64,000 nt of DNA from Istiophorus platypterus. Lineage: Eukaryota > Chordata > Actinopteri > Istiophoriformes > Istiophoridae. The notes under the pieces are model-generated. The model searched no databases and was not told the origin of the DNA. It worked only from the letters and a program-made list of their open reading frames with translations. The stretch covers positions 2,895,829 through 2,959,828 of the forward strand of contig CM029121.1 of NCBI GenBank assembly GCA_016859345.1, in the 5' to 3' direction. The position numbers and the translations under genes were made by a program. Of the stretch, positions 12,903 through 26,349 are shown piece after piece; within the stretch, counting starts at the first letter, position 1, and the number at the start of each line of letters is the position of its first letter.

Positions 12903-13429
12903 AGAGGTATTTAGAGCTTAGTTTGGAGAACTATGAGAAAAATCGATATTTTAGAAAAATAATTCATGATGGTTGTCAGACCGTTAGACCTAGAAAACAA
13001 GGTGTTTACTTGTTTCATTTGTCATCTGAAAGCTCCAATATCATTACTGTACTCACAACAAAATTAAATACACTTGGACTGAAACAGCAGATTAGTTTTA
13101 GTTAATTCTAGCACATTTTCATAAACTACAGACAAATGATTTGGATCAGATGTTTATCAGCCTGGGTTTGATGGAAATTATTAATACAAACTACTTTCCA
13201 GTGTCAGTGCCTGTATTCTTGTAGGGTTTTATTTCACAGTAAAATATCTATATAATATAAAAGTTCTCCTAAGCTTTACATATGTTTACATTTGTTTAGT
13301 AAAATTTGGTTGTGATGTGAAAATTGTCATATGAGATCATGAATACAAGCATAAAATACATTGGACACCTTCAATACTAAATAGAGTGATGGGATAATAA
13401 AATGTTTTTATCTGAATCACTTTGTCTCT

Positions 13430-13562
13430 GCCGGTCTTACCAGAATCAGAATCCTCACTGGGGCTGCTAGCTCGTCTATCTGCGTCCAGAGATCTCACGT
13501 TACCCATGATAATAGAGGGGAGATACGCTCCACTCCATCGGTCTCTGTTGTCTATACCCATG
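13430..13562 (-). pseudogene. LINE ORF2 start fragment (relic)
   Basis: The minus-strand frame reads GAYLPSIIMGNVRSLDADRR. LP-II--NVRSL is the characteristic opening of the endonuclease domain of fish jockey-superfamily LINEs (I know it as LPSI-L-NVRSL-NK-DEL). The rest of the element is not attached: downstream is a TSPSEDSDSGKTGRDK-like extension and then unrelated sequence. An isolated piece, no function. Confidence 0.55.
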
Positions 13563-13737
13563 TCATCAGAACAAGGAAGATTTCATGTGTTCATGTGTTC
13601 ATATGCACAAGCACATATATACACACAAAGTGTCCTTGAAGTATGATTTTCAACCATTGAAAATAGGCTGGAAATCTTCCTATAATTGCTGGTCTCTTAT
13701 TGCCCACAAATCATTTCAGACTGACTGTGTGACTGTG

Positions 13738-13740
<3 letters not shown>

Positions 13741-13779
<39 letters not shown>

Positions 13780-13799
13780 TGCACATACACATGTGTGTA
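13741..13799. repeat. (TG)n microsatellite
   Basis: Pure GT tract of about 17 units to about 13775, then an interrupted tail with catacacatgtgtgtag. Several false open frames of repeated Val/Cys or Thr/His residues come from it. Confidence 0.95.
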
Positions 13800-13898
13800 G
13801 GCTGCAGTCTAATCATAGTGAACAGAGAAGGCAATTTGTTCAGCCAGGGCCCCTGTTGTGTTGATAAGCTGGTCACACAAACCAATGTCTGCCACCAG

Positions 13899-13910
13899 CC
13901 CCCCCCCCCC
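13899..13910. repeat. Poly-C tract
   Basis: Run of 12 cytosines. Confidence 0.9.
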
Positions 13911-14701
13911 GGCTCCCTGGCTGGCTCCAAGCCCACCGTAGCTTCTAGTATGTTTAAATCCAGGCCGAACGTGGCTGTAAAACAGCTGAGCCAGCCTCGG
14001 TTCACAACCAGCCTATAGCTGGCCTCAAGCTTCCAAATAAACCTGACATTAATGCTCAGTGATTCTGGAGAGAATCCGTTTTCTGTATATCTGCTCAGCA
14101 AAACATGACTTTGGATTTGACCACTTTTACTTTTGAAGACAGAAGTATCTATGTCTATACTGATACTAAAACTGATACTAACTGATAACCAAGTCGTGTG
14201 TTTTGGAATTTCAAAAAGCTGTTCCTTCAACACGCTGTTGTCTTGACAACATGGCCTTGTGATGAAAGACCCATGTTATTAGTTTAATGTTATTCCAACC
14301 TAATTTTAGATGATTAATCCTCATGAAGTCACTTTAAGCTAATATACTCCCAGGTGTTGTCTGCTGAGAATTCCAACCACTTTCACTACTCCCAGCCCTT
14401 TCACTTCAACTGACCCACCAGTCTCTGCATAGCTTTTAGCTATCCTCCCTGTGTTTACACTTGAACTTGTGAACTGACACTAACTCCTTTCAGACTCAGA
14501 CTCTTTTCTTCTTTCAGTGCTTCCAATTCAGCTGGCTCTTCAAGTCCAGTGAGCGCTTTCACTTTAACTGCTACTTCATCTTCGTTCAGTTAAACCAACA
14601 ATTAAACCATTTAAGTGCTTTCAATCTTTACACTCTAAAACTTTTGGAAATCCTGTATAAACCCAAGGGGGCATTCAGGAGCCATGTTCTGTCAAAGCTG
14701 T

Positions 14702-14862
14702 CAAGTCAGTTTTATTTACATATATTTTTAATAGCGCCAAATCATAACAGTGGTTTCCTCAGGGCACTTTTCATATATAGCAGGTGTAGGTATGTAGTAT
14801 TTACCCAACATCCCCATGTGAGCAGGCACATGGCGACAGCAGTAAGGAAAAACTCTTGCTAA
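14702..14862. repeat. ATTTATATAG-type teleost repeat, copy 2, left part
   Basis: It contains the diagnostic agcgccaaatcataacagtg, the tcagggcactttt segment and catggcgacagcagtaagga. It stops within an ATT-rich run near 14.9 kb. The right part of the same repeat resumes at about 15.7 kb, so the copy may be interrupted by about 0.85 kb of unrelated sequence, or these may be two separate insertions. Confidence 0.7.
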
Positions 14863-15704
14863 TAATTTGGTAAAATAATTAGAAATTGGTAAATATATTA
14901 TTATTATTATAAGAATAATGGTGTCATTCATCACTGAGGCATTTGATATAATGTTTGTTGGAAGGTTTCTAATGAAAGCTGCTGGCAATTCTCCATATGT
15001 TTTTCATCTTTAGAGAGGTGAACATCTTCTGCAGTTTATGTTCTGACTCTTAAAACAGTTACACAGCCAGAATCCAACATATATTCTGCTGATGTTTTTG
15101 CTATCAGTGTATGACTCCCTGCTCCAGGCAATTTTTCAGCAGGTGATATCCTGTGCTGGTTTCTTTAAATGAAGACATTTCACCAGCATGCTCTTTCAGG
15201 AATGTTAAACCAACTCACCGAACATTTTCAACATCAACAACTTTGCCTGTGTCCTCACAGCTATAAGGGGTGCAAAATGCGCTTGCTTTTTTTTTCCTTT
15301 TCATTCAAAAGTGTTCTTTAATTTTGTCTCATTAGGGGATGTCTTCAGTTTGCTCTGAGCACTGCTGTGGTCCAATTACACTCATTTTGTTCTGTTTTGG
15401 CTTCAAGCAGTTGAGTTGTCCACAGTTCATCCTGGAGTGTTTCATCTGGGTTTTTCATCTTGTACTTATTCTGGGTAGACCATATGAACCTTTATCCCAA
15501 CTGGAATTTGGATTGACCAGTACTTGATATTAAACTTCACCAGTAAGACAGTGTCTTATGTGGAGAATGTGGTTACTAAGAGTCTTTATCATTTGTCTGC
15601 TACTACTGTCATTCTTTCAATCTTAAAGTACTCTGGAAACTGTCATTGTAGAGCTAAAGAGCCATTAAACTTCAATATTATTACAGTGAGGACATTGTCC
15701 AGCT

Positions 15705-16060
15705 TAACCTGGAGAGAGAGAGACACAGAGACAGAGAGAGAGACAGAGAGAACATAGTGAGGAGATGGCTCGAGCTAATGCTGAGCCAATTCTAACCATA
15801 AGCTATATCAAAGAGGAAGGATTTAAGCTGACTCTTAAACGTGGAGAGGGCGTCTGCCTCCTGGACCCAAACTGGAAGATGATTCCACAGCAGAGGAGCC
15901 TGATAACTGAAGGCTCTGCCCCCTGTTCTGCTCATGGAGACTCTAGGAACCACAAGTAGGCCTGTGTTCTGGTAGCAAAGTGTTCTACTGGGGTAATAAG
16001 GTACTATGAGCTCTTTAAGATAGGATGGTGCAGTAATGAGTTATGGATGAGATATTTGGC
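15705..16060. repeat. ATTTATATAG-type teleost repeat, right part
   Basis: After a gagagagaca-rich stretch the sequence has gggcgtctgcctcctggacc, gattccacagcagaggagcc, gatgaactgaagg-like text and ctctaggaaccacaagtagg, then ggtactatgagctctttaag. These are the distal modules of this dispersed repeat. Its short open frame (MARANAEPILTIS...) is a by-product of the repeat and not a gene. Confidence 0.75.
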
Positions 16061-17249
16061 TCTGGACCCAAGTTATGGACCAAAAGTGATTTTTTTATCA
16101 CTAAAAGATATTGTACATTGAGGAGGAAAGGTGTGTAAGAAATATTAATGCATTTCCCACAAGCATTCTGGCAACGACACAGAAAAAGCCTAAACCTTGC
16201 ATTGGCAGTTTCAGTTTCAGGAACATAGTCAGTGAGTTAAGGAGAAAGCTCACTCTAACTGATTTCTTCATCATTCTTAATACATTTATGATAATTCACA
16301 GCATGAAAAGTAATTTCCCTGTGGGAGTGAGAGACTGTAACATAGGGGTTTCAAAAGTGAATGCTTGTGCAATAAATCGTACACACAGCCATAAGCAGGT
16401 CAGGAAATGGTTATAGACACAGAGACATGTTCATATCTGAGTGGATTAATGTTTTGGGACAAGATGAACAACCTCAGAGCTTCAGCTGCTGTTGGTCTGC
16501 TGAGAGAAATTACACGCAGAGTCACATTAAGAATTAAACAGCATGTCCTCCATCATTATCTGAACATCATGTCTGGTGTCTTTTATGGACTCCTTTGAAC
16601 ATTTGTCAACCCATGAGAGTGACTGATGGTATAAACTGTAGTAGAGTGCTACCCCTGCTCAGTGGAAGTTTTTCTCAACATAGTCTATCTCAGTATTTTG
16701 AGCCTGAAACTCCTATTCTCACGTCACTTCTGCTCTGACAGTGAGATGGTAGAAACAGTGGGTAGACAATGCAACACTGCTTCACAGGTGAGTCATACTG
16801 GGCTGAATTCATGGCAGTATTTTTTTAGATACATAAGTGATCTGGGAGTTTTGGGGTAATATATTTCAGGTAATAGAACTTCAGCTTGATTAAACCATCT
16901 GGGCCCAGACTGCAGGGTTATGAGTCTTGTGTACATAAAGATGTTTATGTAATATGTTCAGTGAAATAGTTAACTCTGACAGCAAACTACAAGCGGCAAT
17001 TCAAAGGAAAGAAGCAAAGCAACTAGTTTAGATCATGGGCTGACCAAAATTTTCTTAGTAAAAAAATTGGAATAATAATGTTAAGCATATCTCTCCTGTT
17101 TGTTAGCATGGACAAAAAACATCACACCAGCATGAGTAGCGACAGTGGCTTAATATATTAAGTGGTAAAGACAAAGGTGAATCAACTGGAAATTCATTGT
17201 ATGTGATTATAATAAATATTCTGTGATACTGTATGTGATAGTGTATGTT

Positions 17250-17360
17250 GCTCTATTTAAAGCAGCATTTACAGATTTTGGGCCACTTGGGGGCAGTCCA
17301 AACAAGCTGCAAACAAAATATTGAAATGTTTTCGTTTTTTTGAGGTGATAGGAAGAACTT
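17250..17360. repeat. MITE-like teleost repeat fragment
   Basis: taaagcagcatttacagatt, then ggccacttgggggcagtcca and caagctgcaaacaaaatatt, correspond to a dispersed repeat I know from teleosts (GGCCACTTGGGGGCAG). Ends not defined. Confidence 0.5.
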
Positions 17361-17599
17361 GTTAACATACAATTGTCTATTTACAGAGTCTTCTGTTTAC
17401 TAAAACTAAACTTTTGAATGTATATTTGTACAACACAAGGACTGTGGCTTTTCATTCCCCATCACAATCAACTAAGCTCCCCTAACTTTACAAAGTAGTC
17501 AGTTTAACCCAAACCACAATTCCTTTAAAAAAGTACTTTTGTAAAACCCCAAAATGATATAAAAAAGTTTTGGAGGGAAGTGACAGAATATGTGATCCC

Positions 17600-17850
17600 A
17601 CCAAAACATTCTCAATCCCATGTCATCACATAGGGATGCTAGGTCAGGGCCCCTTTACGTAGTCTGATAGGAGAGCTCTCTCCTAAAAACCACATCTCTA
17701 TACAACTAAACTACAACTGCAAATACATTTTGTAGGTAACATAATTGTGTTGGATCATGTTTTTTTTTCATTAACATACTGAGAAATGTTGTTAAGTAAC
17801 ATATTTGTGTATTTGTGTAAACGTTCACAGGCAACATATTCGTATATATA
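17600..17850. repeat. Teleost dispersed repeat fragment
   Basis: catgtcatcacatagggatg followed by gggcccctttacgtagtctg is a recurrent teleost repeat segment. It is followed by two variants of a taacatatttgtg unit (near 17737 and 17797). Boundaries uncertain. Confidence 0.4.
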
Positions 17851-17999
17851 TTTTAGACACAACCTGTGTCTTAATTTAAATTCAACTAAATTATTTTAGC
17901 TAAATTAAATTCAACTAAAACCACCATCTCTCCTGAACTTTAACCAAAGTACTGTTGTGGACCGAACTGGACAGGAGAAGGGACATAAGCACTGGTCTC

Positions 18000-20900
18000 T
18001 GGTGTGACAGTTGTTTTGCCTGTTATCCACCCCAACCAACACCTAGCAAGCCCCCTGGTGTTATTAAATATAGCACTTTGTTCATGCTGTAGTTTGCCTG
18101 GTGAAAAAATGACACTGAAGAGGCCCCTACTAAGCATCTGTAGGTCAGACTTTGTGAAATGGATTGTGTTAGTCCTGCAGATTGCCACATCAACAGACAG
18201 GTGTGGAAGGGGTGGAGTGAGAGCAGACTATACACTTGCTAAACTCGATAAAACAAATAAAAACAAAAAAATGCTAAAATTGGTTTGGCTTTAGCAGCCT
18301 TTAATATACCATATAAATTCAAAAGTCTATGTGTAGGAAAAACTGCATCGATAATATAAAAATACTGATTAAATAATTGAATATTATTTCCATAGTCCTG
18401 GTTACTGTCAGGCACTTGCATATGTAATTGGGCAATATCAAACTTTCACAACTTTCCTTACTTAGAGTGTTATAAAGTTGGAGTACATGTACACTATCAT
18501 TACACTGTTTTTAGAGCCTTATTTGAGATTATTCCTTGAGTTCCTTAACAAGTAGTGATTAACAGTTAATCACTGCTTTGTTGGTCTCAGTTAAATATGG
18601 CACTGATCATATATGTCACTAAAACCAAGAAAAATATATTTTTATTTCCATTTTATTAATGAACTGATGGAATACTAGCTTCGACCAGTTTTTGGGAACT
18701 AAGGATACTTAAATAAAGAGTATATACAATATAGGGAATACTAAAGGTTGCCTACCATAGAGGACGCATGTCTACTCAGAAGCTTCAGCTGTCATTTAAG
18801 AATTGATGGTTGGTACACCTTCCAGGTGTGGGGATTGACAGGCATTGGTTTCACATTTTAGGGACAAGTTATATATATATATTGCCTCTTGCACTGTCCT
18901 CTATGTTTGCTTTGCTTTGCTTTTCTTGGCTACTTCTGACTGTTAATGTTTACAATGAAAACCTGACAGTACAGTTACACTATTACAATATTTCCAAGAT
19001 TTCCAAGCTGCATAGTTATATTCATACTGCTTCAGATGGGTCTTCAGTGATTGCAACCAGGCCAGTGGATTTTGGAATCTAAAGTTAGAGGGCAAAATGA
19101 GCTTAAAACTGTACAAAAGTGTAATCAGCATTTCCCTGGGTGATTTTGTATGTGCAGAAATGGGGAAGAGGACAAGTAAGTGCAAAACATTTTTAAAGCT
19201 GAGATGTTTATTCATAACACTGGTCCTTTAGCCACAGCCCAAGCTTTAACTCTGCTTCCTCTTTCATAATTTGTTATTTTAGAGCTGAATCCCTGAAGGT
19301 ACCAGAGTTTTTATTTTAGTTCTATGGCTCAGCTCCCTCCATCAGCTTCTACAAGATAAATTAGTTGCACTTAAAAATCCCTTTTCCTTGTGATTAAGGC
19401 TGTGGGGGCCTATAGTTATGTAGCTTAAGTCAAATTTATCACAAGTTCACTGGAATAACAGCACTGTCCCCAGTTATTTTATAATTATACCAAAGGAAAC
19501 AAAAACGACAATGGACCACTTCTTTCAAAACATAAAAACTTGTGAGAAGAGATAAGATAGAGGAAAAACACTGAGGGAAGGAAAAGGAGAGAAACTGTTG
19601 GAACTAAGGATAAGAGCAGCTGCTGGGAGAGCAGGAGAGGAGGAGTTAAGGTGAGAGAGAGAGGAAAAGGTGACAGAAAAGGGAGAGTGAGGTAAGTGAG
19701 CCCTTAAATTGGATTTTAACTTTAAATTACGGCTTTAAGTGTTTCAGAAACCCCCAAATGGAGTTGAAATATGCTGCTATTATACCAAAGACTGTGGTGA
19801 TTATGTTTTTAGAGCCACAGTAATTATAGTGCAATCAAAAATCCTGAGCAGTGATACTGACACAGACACAGGCAGCTATAGAATGACACAGGGATGCATG
19901 TTTACCATAGATGATACTTCAACTAGAGTACACCAAGAGGATTGGTAATAAAAACACAGACACTAGACTCTTCCTTCTCCCTGGTTCATGTGCCAAAGAC
20001 CAAATGAGCCACCTCCACTGACAGGTAGTCTCTCTTCTGCATCAAATAATGGGTTCCAACAGTACTGGTAGTTTAATCGTAATGGAAGATGATGAGAATG
20101 CATCACTGTTTGTGAATACGAAACAAAACCCATCTGGTGCATTTTAGTTCTCAGAGTCATAATTCAAAGTCACAACACACAGACCTCATACATATATTAC
20201 ATCTTCCACAGTTAGCTGAGAAGTAACCGAAACACTGGCAGCTTCGTTTACATGCATCACTCTGGTGGTAAACACCACGCCAGCTGTACGTAAAATGAGA
20301 GCTTAATCCGCACACAGCTGCCTGCCTCCCTCCCTCCTGCACGATGGTGGGCAGTGACTTCAACCATTTACTGAGAGTGATTCATTTGTGTTTTTGTTTT
20401 TGCTGATGCTCTGCTTGGTGCTGCTGTCATGATTGCAGTCTTGATAACTGATGAGATTTTGTGCCTGACTCTCAATTGAACTGAAAGACACTGACATAGT
20501 CACAAAGGTGAGAAAATATAATATACTGTTACTATGTCCTAATTATTTTTCTCCAACTGTGTCTCCAACACACCTGCTCATGCAACTCAGACATCATGTA
20601 ACTAGCTCATGACATTAGGCTGCATTACAATTTGATGCAGTTCATATTTATCTACCCTAGTAATTTTTTCGTGCCTAAACCTAACTAGTCCAGTGCACCT
20701 GCCACTGGCGCTCTACATAGCCTTTTAAGTTGGAGGACTTTTGTTCCACTCTGTGGGGCCTAATTGATCTGTTTGTCTTAATGTCTATCCAGCATTTGCA
20801 TGGTCAAGACTATAGTGGTCAAGACACTGAACACAGACACAGGCATCTGTTTCTACGATTTGAATTTTCAACCCATCTCCAGACATGACAGTTGTTTTTG

Positions 20901-21940
20901 ACATTTTGTAAAACCTTTGAGTAAATTCAATGGCAATGGGCTTTGAAATTCTTTTTTCTATATGATATGTGCATGGAAACTACAGTATGGTTAATACAGC
21001 AAACAATACTTTAATGCTTAAACACTTCCTCAGAGTTAAGGTATGGTGAAGAATAGGAAAAGATTGAAGTTATAGGTAAAAAAAAGAAACCCGCTTGGAT
21101 ATTGATAGAACATGGACTCTCAATCCCACATCGAAGTCAGATGTGTTTAACATCCATCCACAACCTCAACTTTCAAACACCTACTTTCACTTCACTAAAT
21201 CTCAGCGCTGCAAAATAGTCCAGCATGAATGGAATTCCCAGGATACTGAACTTGAATATTCATGTTCAACAGAGGATTATGTTTAATTAGTTTGTTGACT
21301 CTCTGACCTTCCCTAAAGCACCATTGCAAAGTCAAAATTTCCAATTCCGAAAAAAAGCAATATCTAATGGGTAGATTGCTGTGAAATTTACTGAGCACAT
21401 TCATACTCATCAGAAGCTAAAGCCTTTGCATATCACATCAGATCAAAATGTAACCTTAATACTTAATACATCGCACAACCTTCCACATAAATTTCCACAA
21501 AAAAAGCAGGGCACCTTCTTGCTTGACATATTTATTTTAATAACTTATATTTCTTCTCTTGCCATTTTCTGGATGAATTTCACATTTTAGGTTCCAAAGC
21601 AGGTGAGACTCTAAGAAGAACTAAATCATCAGCACATTGTTTGTTCCACTTGAGATAGTTCTGTGAATATGAAGTGAAGATTTGTTAGGAATTATTAGGC
21701 TCATAATGAATTGACAGGTCCCTCACAAAGACCAAGCTCCAGATGGCCAATGAGCGTAATTAAAGTCACAAGAGTATCACAAACTCTGTAAGCCAGTAAA
21801 TATGAAAGTGTTGCTGTGTGACTGTGCAGAAATATTTTATATGTCTATGATTGACTCAGTTTCACAATTTTTGTGTGTGTTCCTCATAATAAATGAGTCT
21901 AGTTTCATCAAATAATGTTTTACTGCTTTGTTTTAACACC
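18000..21940. other. No gene or repeat recognised
   Basis: About 3.9 kb. A purine-rich run with agagcaggagaggaggagtt occurs near 19.62 kb; otherwise the sequence shows only short chance frames. Confidence 0.45.
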
Positions 21941-21979
21941 TCAGTATTATATATCTATGTCTATACTTATATATATACC

Positions 21980-22024
21980 TATATATATTTGTGTGTATAT
22001 ATATATATATATATATCTATACAT

Positions 22025-22088
<64 letters not shown>

Positions 22089-22117
22089 GGAGATATATAT
22101 ATATATATATATATATG
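21980..22117. repeat. (TA)n-(GATA)n-(TA)n composite microsatellite
   Basis: An AT dinucleotide run (about 21990-22017) leads into about 16 units of AGAT/GATA (22026-22089), then a gggagat break and a second AT run (22093-22116). Confidence 0.95.
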
Positions 22118-22124
22118 AGATGTG

Positions 22125-25100
22125 AAGAAAACATTGGAAGATTAATTGTTTAAAATCAATGTTCAGAACTGCTTATAATCTGTGTGTGTGTATATCAGGA
22201 ATGAACAGAGATTTCTGATATGGGAGAATTTAGTTAAGTGAAATTATGTGGACCTCTGTCTGAGAAACAGTGACATACTTTACCTGTTTACCTTCTGAAA
22301 TACAGAAGCTAATAGTGAGATATGAGAGAACTCATCAAATGCCTCTAACCAGTCATGAGAAGCAAGCATGTTTATTGTAGATATGAAATGGTGGATGAGG
22401 TGTTTTTCAAGATTCCTGTCTTCTCAAGTATTGAGAGATGAATATTACTGTCAATTTCTCATTATGACAGTGGTTTTGATCAGTTTTCCCTCACCAGAGG
22501 AAAGACCAGGGGATAGCCAAAACAATTCTTCCTCTCTCACATTCCTCCAATCCCCTTATAAATCAGTCTCATAATCAGGAGTAGGAAGCTTTCTCTTCAG
22601 ACATTTCTGTCACTGCTTCAAAAGAATACACCACAAATTTGCATTAAATGAGGATTTATGTCTATAAATGTCTATAAGAATGACGAACACGTGGTCAGAG
22701 TTCAGAATTAAACAGATGAACAAAGATGACGGAATAAATAAACCTATCACTTTAGTTTGCTGATGACAAAATTTTCCACCACTTCAGGGAGATTAATTCA
22801 TTGGAGATTTTATGCACCAAGATCACATGCTTCAATTTATCACTATGGTCAATCAACAGAGATTCTAAACATAAACTCTATATAACAGTACAGCACATCA
22901 AGGAATTATTTAGAAAGATATACAGGTCTAGTTAACTATCAATTCTTTCAATACTGCGAATAAATCAACAAGGGATGAGCAGTGATTAATTTGAGTAACA
23001 GCAAAAAACAGTCTACGACCTATTGTAATAACTTTTAATTTAAGGATTACAAGAGTCACAGAGGTCTAACTATCCATGGTCACTAGGCGATGGTCTGGGC
23101 ACACAGTGAATAATGCATTAAATTTAGCATTTCATAACTTGGCCATTTCATCTGATAAGAGACATGGGAGTTGAATCAATTTCCTTTAAAAAAAAAATAG
23201 AAATTGTTGAATAATATTACCTGGAATACTGAACACTTTGACATTTGATTCATGTTCATTCAAGCATGTGCTTAACCAAGGAGAAATATCAGGGTAACGT
23301 CACTTCAGAGATGCATTTACAATTTATGACTAGAGCCTGGCAGCTTTCTTACCTTAGAGGCCACTCAGAGTGTGAGAGAGAAAGGGGTCCTGTTTGTGTT
23401 TGTGTGTGTGACCGAGAGAGCGAAAGAAAGAGGGAGAGAGAGCGGTTCATTATGTGTTTAATTAGTAATGATTTTCCTTTGTGGAATATATTGCAGTTTG
23501 TTGAATAACCCATCAGTTTCTGCTCCTCGAGCGCTTTTACCTTGTCCTATCCTCCTCCTGAGATCCCATATGGATTATCCCAAAAAGTACGTTTACGTCT
23601 TGCTGTAGTTTTTGTTATTGTGTCAGCACAATGGCCTCTCGGGGTATGAGGGGGGTGGTACTATGTATCTGCAGTGTTTATTCTGACACTTTCATTGTGA
23701 GAGATGAGAAGACCATTTGGCAGGTCCTGGGAGTATCTGATTCAAACTCACTGTGTTATCTCTTATCTCAACAACAGGAGGGGTGTCCCCACCACAAAGT
23801 TGTTTAACAGAAAGCTAAAGAACTGGAGCAAGTAGGTTTGTCTTTAAAGTAGCTGTCTGGATGGAGATGCTGAGCCTAATGGAATTTAGAACAAAGCCAT
23901 TAATTACTCAGTGAGTAATGAAATACTGAATAAATGGCTTTATTATGACAATGTAATATTATAAAGCAGTGTCATTGACACGTTTAAGTCACTCTTGTTT
24001 TTAATGTCTATATATGATCGTCTTTTCAATACTGCACTTATATTTCCATTGTTGCTATGCAGTGGTTTATTTACTGTGACTTCTTTTATTCATATGATGA
24101 TGGCATTCAGGAGTTTCCTCTCAGCAGAAATCGGCAGAGGCTTGCTGCTGAACCACAGAGGTTCAGGACTGGACAGCTCCTGTGAGTGGGCCCTGATGCT
24201 GAATACAAAGTAGCTACGGGGGACAGCTGATGGACTGCATACGTGGGTGCATAGTGGTTGCCATGGCTACCTTGCCGATAGCCCTTGCATATGTCCAGCT
24301 CTGCTTTATAATAAATAGATCCCGATTGTTATCCTCTTATTTAATTTAATTTTTTTTTTTTTTTACCTGCATGTCAGTTACAATGAATTTTAAGCCAGAA
24401 CACATTCTATGTGCATCTATGCATCAATAGTTTTAATGTGAAAACAGCTTGTATGTAGGGACATTAATCTTCTCACTGTCATATGTATGATTCCTCCACA
24501 ATCAGGACCATGTGTGGTCTGTGTTTGAGAACGAGAGTGAATACAACGCTGTTCTTTGAAAAACATGATACTTTGAATGCAACCAGTTGTAGACATTGGT
24601 CACTTTTCACTTTAAAACTCTGTATTGTCAGTATGCGAAAAAAATCTTCAGATTTACACTCAAAGCAAGTTTGTCTGTAAAGTGGGAGTTTCACTTGAGA
24701 TAATGGCAGAGAACCAGAGAATAAATACTGAAAACACAATTCTGATAGTCAGTTGGAATATACACAGTGTATGTTCATATCTGTTTTTGCACAGGAACAC
24801 ATGGGAACAGTACATGTTCTCACAGGATTTATTTTGGTACAATGTGTTGTTTCTTTATGAGCTTAGCTATCCAAGATGTGCTCCTTTCTGACTATTTGAA
24901 TTTAAAAAAAAATCTGTGTATGTTGGTGGAAGCAGTCATTGTGCGTGGGGTGTCTCATCTTTGTAGTGTTCAATAATCTTTGTTGGTGTCTGTTCATATC
25001 TCAACACAGAGCTCCAAAATATGTCATCTTTCAGCTAGCTTCAGATCTGGAGACTTTGAAGGCCACAGCTTATTATTCACATCATTTTTATCCAAAACTA

Positions 25101-25475
25101 TTCACTGACCCCTGTGACCTACAAGGAAGCATCTTTACTCTTCACCCATCTGTAGAATTTTTTCTGGGAGTAGATTTTTGTGTCACCGACTTCACACAAG
25201 GATTTGAACCTACTGAAAACTGATCATTGGTTTGAAAGTGCCAGGAGTCAATCACTTGTGTCACTGTCTTCTTTTGGACACGAGCCAGTTTCCCCCCAGT
25301 TAGAGACAGAGAAAGACAGAGTTAGTGTGGATTCAGTGAGAAAGAAGATGAAATCACACAGCTGCACTGCAGAGATGCTACTGTCCTCATTCTTTCTCCC
25401 TCTCTTGGAATGCCCTGCAGAATCATCTAACCTCTACCATGTTACACTCTGCTAAAGGAACACTTCCTGTGTGTA

Positions 25476-25480
<5 letters not shown>
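22125..25480. other. No gene recognised; short GA-rich patch
   Basis: A gtgtgtgtgaccgagagagc patch lies at about 23398-23443 and poly-T at about 24351-24364. No other named feature. Confidence 0.45.

Positions 25481-25486
<6 letters not shown>

Positions 25487-25545
<59 letters not shown>
25487..25545. repeat. Long (GT)n microsatellite
   Basis: Nearly 30 uninterrupted GT units, preceded by gtgtatgtgtgtatatgt. The longest pure dinucleotide tract of this type in the window. Confidence 0.97.
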
Positions 25546-25546
<1 letters not shown>

Positions 25547-26349
25547 CTGGAGCATGAGAGGAATAGTTCTTTGAAAGAATATAAAAGAAACAAGGTTTGC
25601 CTCCTACCCAATGTCTTCCTCCCACATCACAGTCTTTTTATAATTTAAAGCTTTTCATTATTAATTAACATAATTGCTTCAAGCAATCAAACCATGCTGC
25701 TTTTACATATTTTCCCTTTTCTCAAATTTGGGAATAATGCATATGTTTTCCAACACCAAAGTAACTGCAAAAGTGTATCATAATATGGTCTGGTGTGCGA
25801 GTGTGTTCCCTTACAATCGTATTTAAGCCTTTGCACTACTTATGAAAGCAAAGAACACATTTGGTCACCGTTCTCCACACATCAGATGGACTCAACAGTG
25901 TGCAAAGGCTTTGAAAAACGAAAGCATGGCAGGATGAAAAGAGACTTGCTGCTGTCAAAATGTGTTAAGGTAGTAACTGTATGATGTCAAGTAAAGGTGG
26001 ATGGATGGAGAGAGAAGAAAGAAGACCCACAGATTGTAAGGCAAAGTATGCAATTAAATGTCAGAATTTCAGAGGCAACTTTTCAGCTCAGGAAGACATG
26101 TACTTTCCTACTTGTTTTGATCTCTTTTTATCCAGAGACCTCGGTCCTTCTTTGTTTGATTAGCTAATGTGACTCAAAAGTTTTTGTAGTATAACATCAA
26201 GTGGTAAAGTATGGACACAGTAGAGAAATGTGTAATGCTTTTTCACATTTTTCAGTATGGACACAGAATTAATCATGCTTAAGTTGAAGGATGGTAATGA
26301 ATCTCTCACCAGAATGTTGTAAAATACATTTTTTTTTCTTCAATGTTTT

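Noticed and set aside
13697..14233. 178-codon minus-strand open frame
   Set aside because: Ends in a Thr-His repeat from the GT microsatellite; the rest has no recognisable domain and no splice signals.
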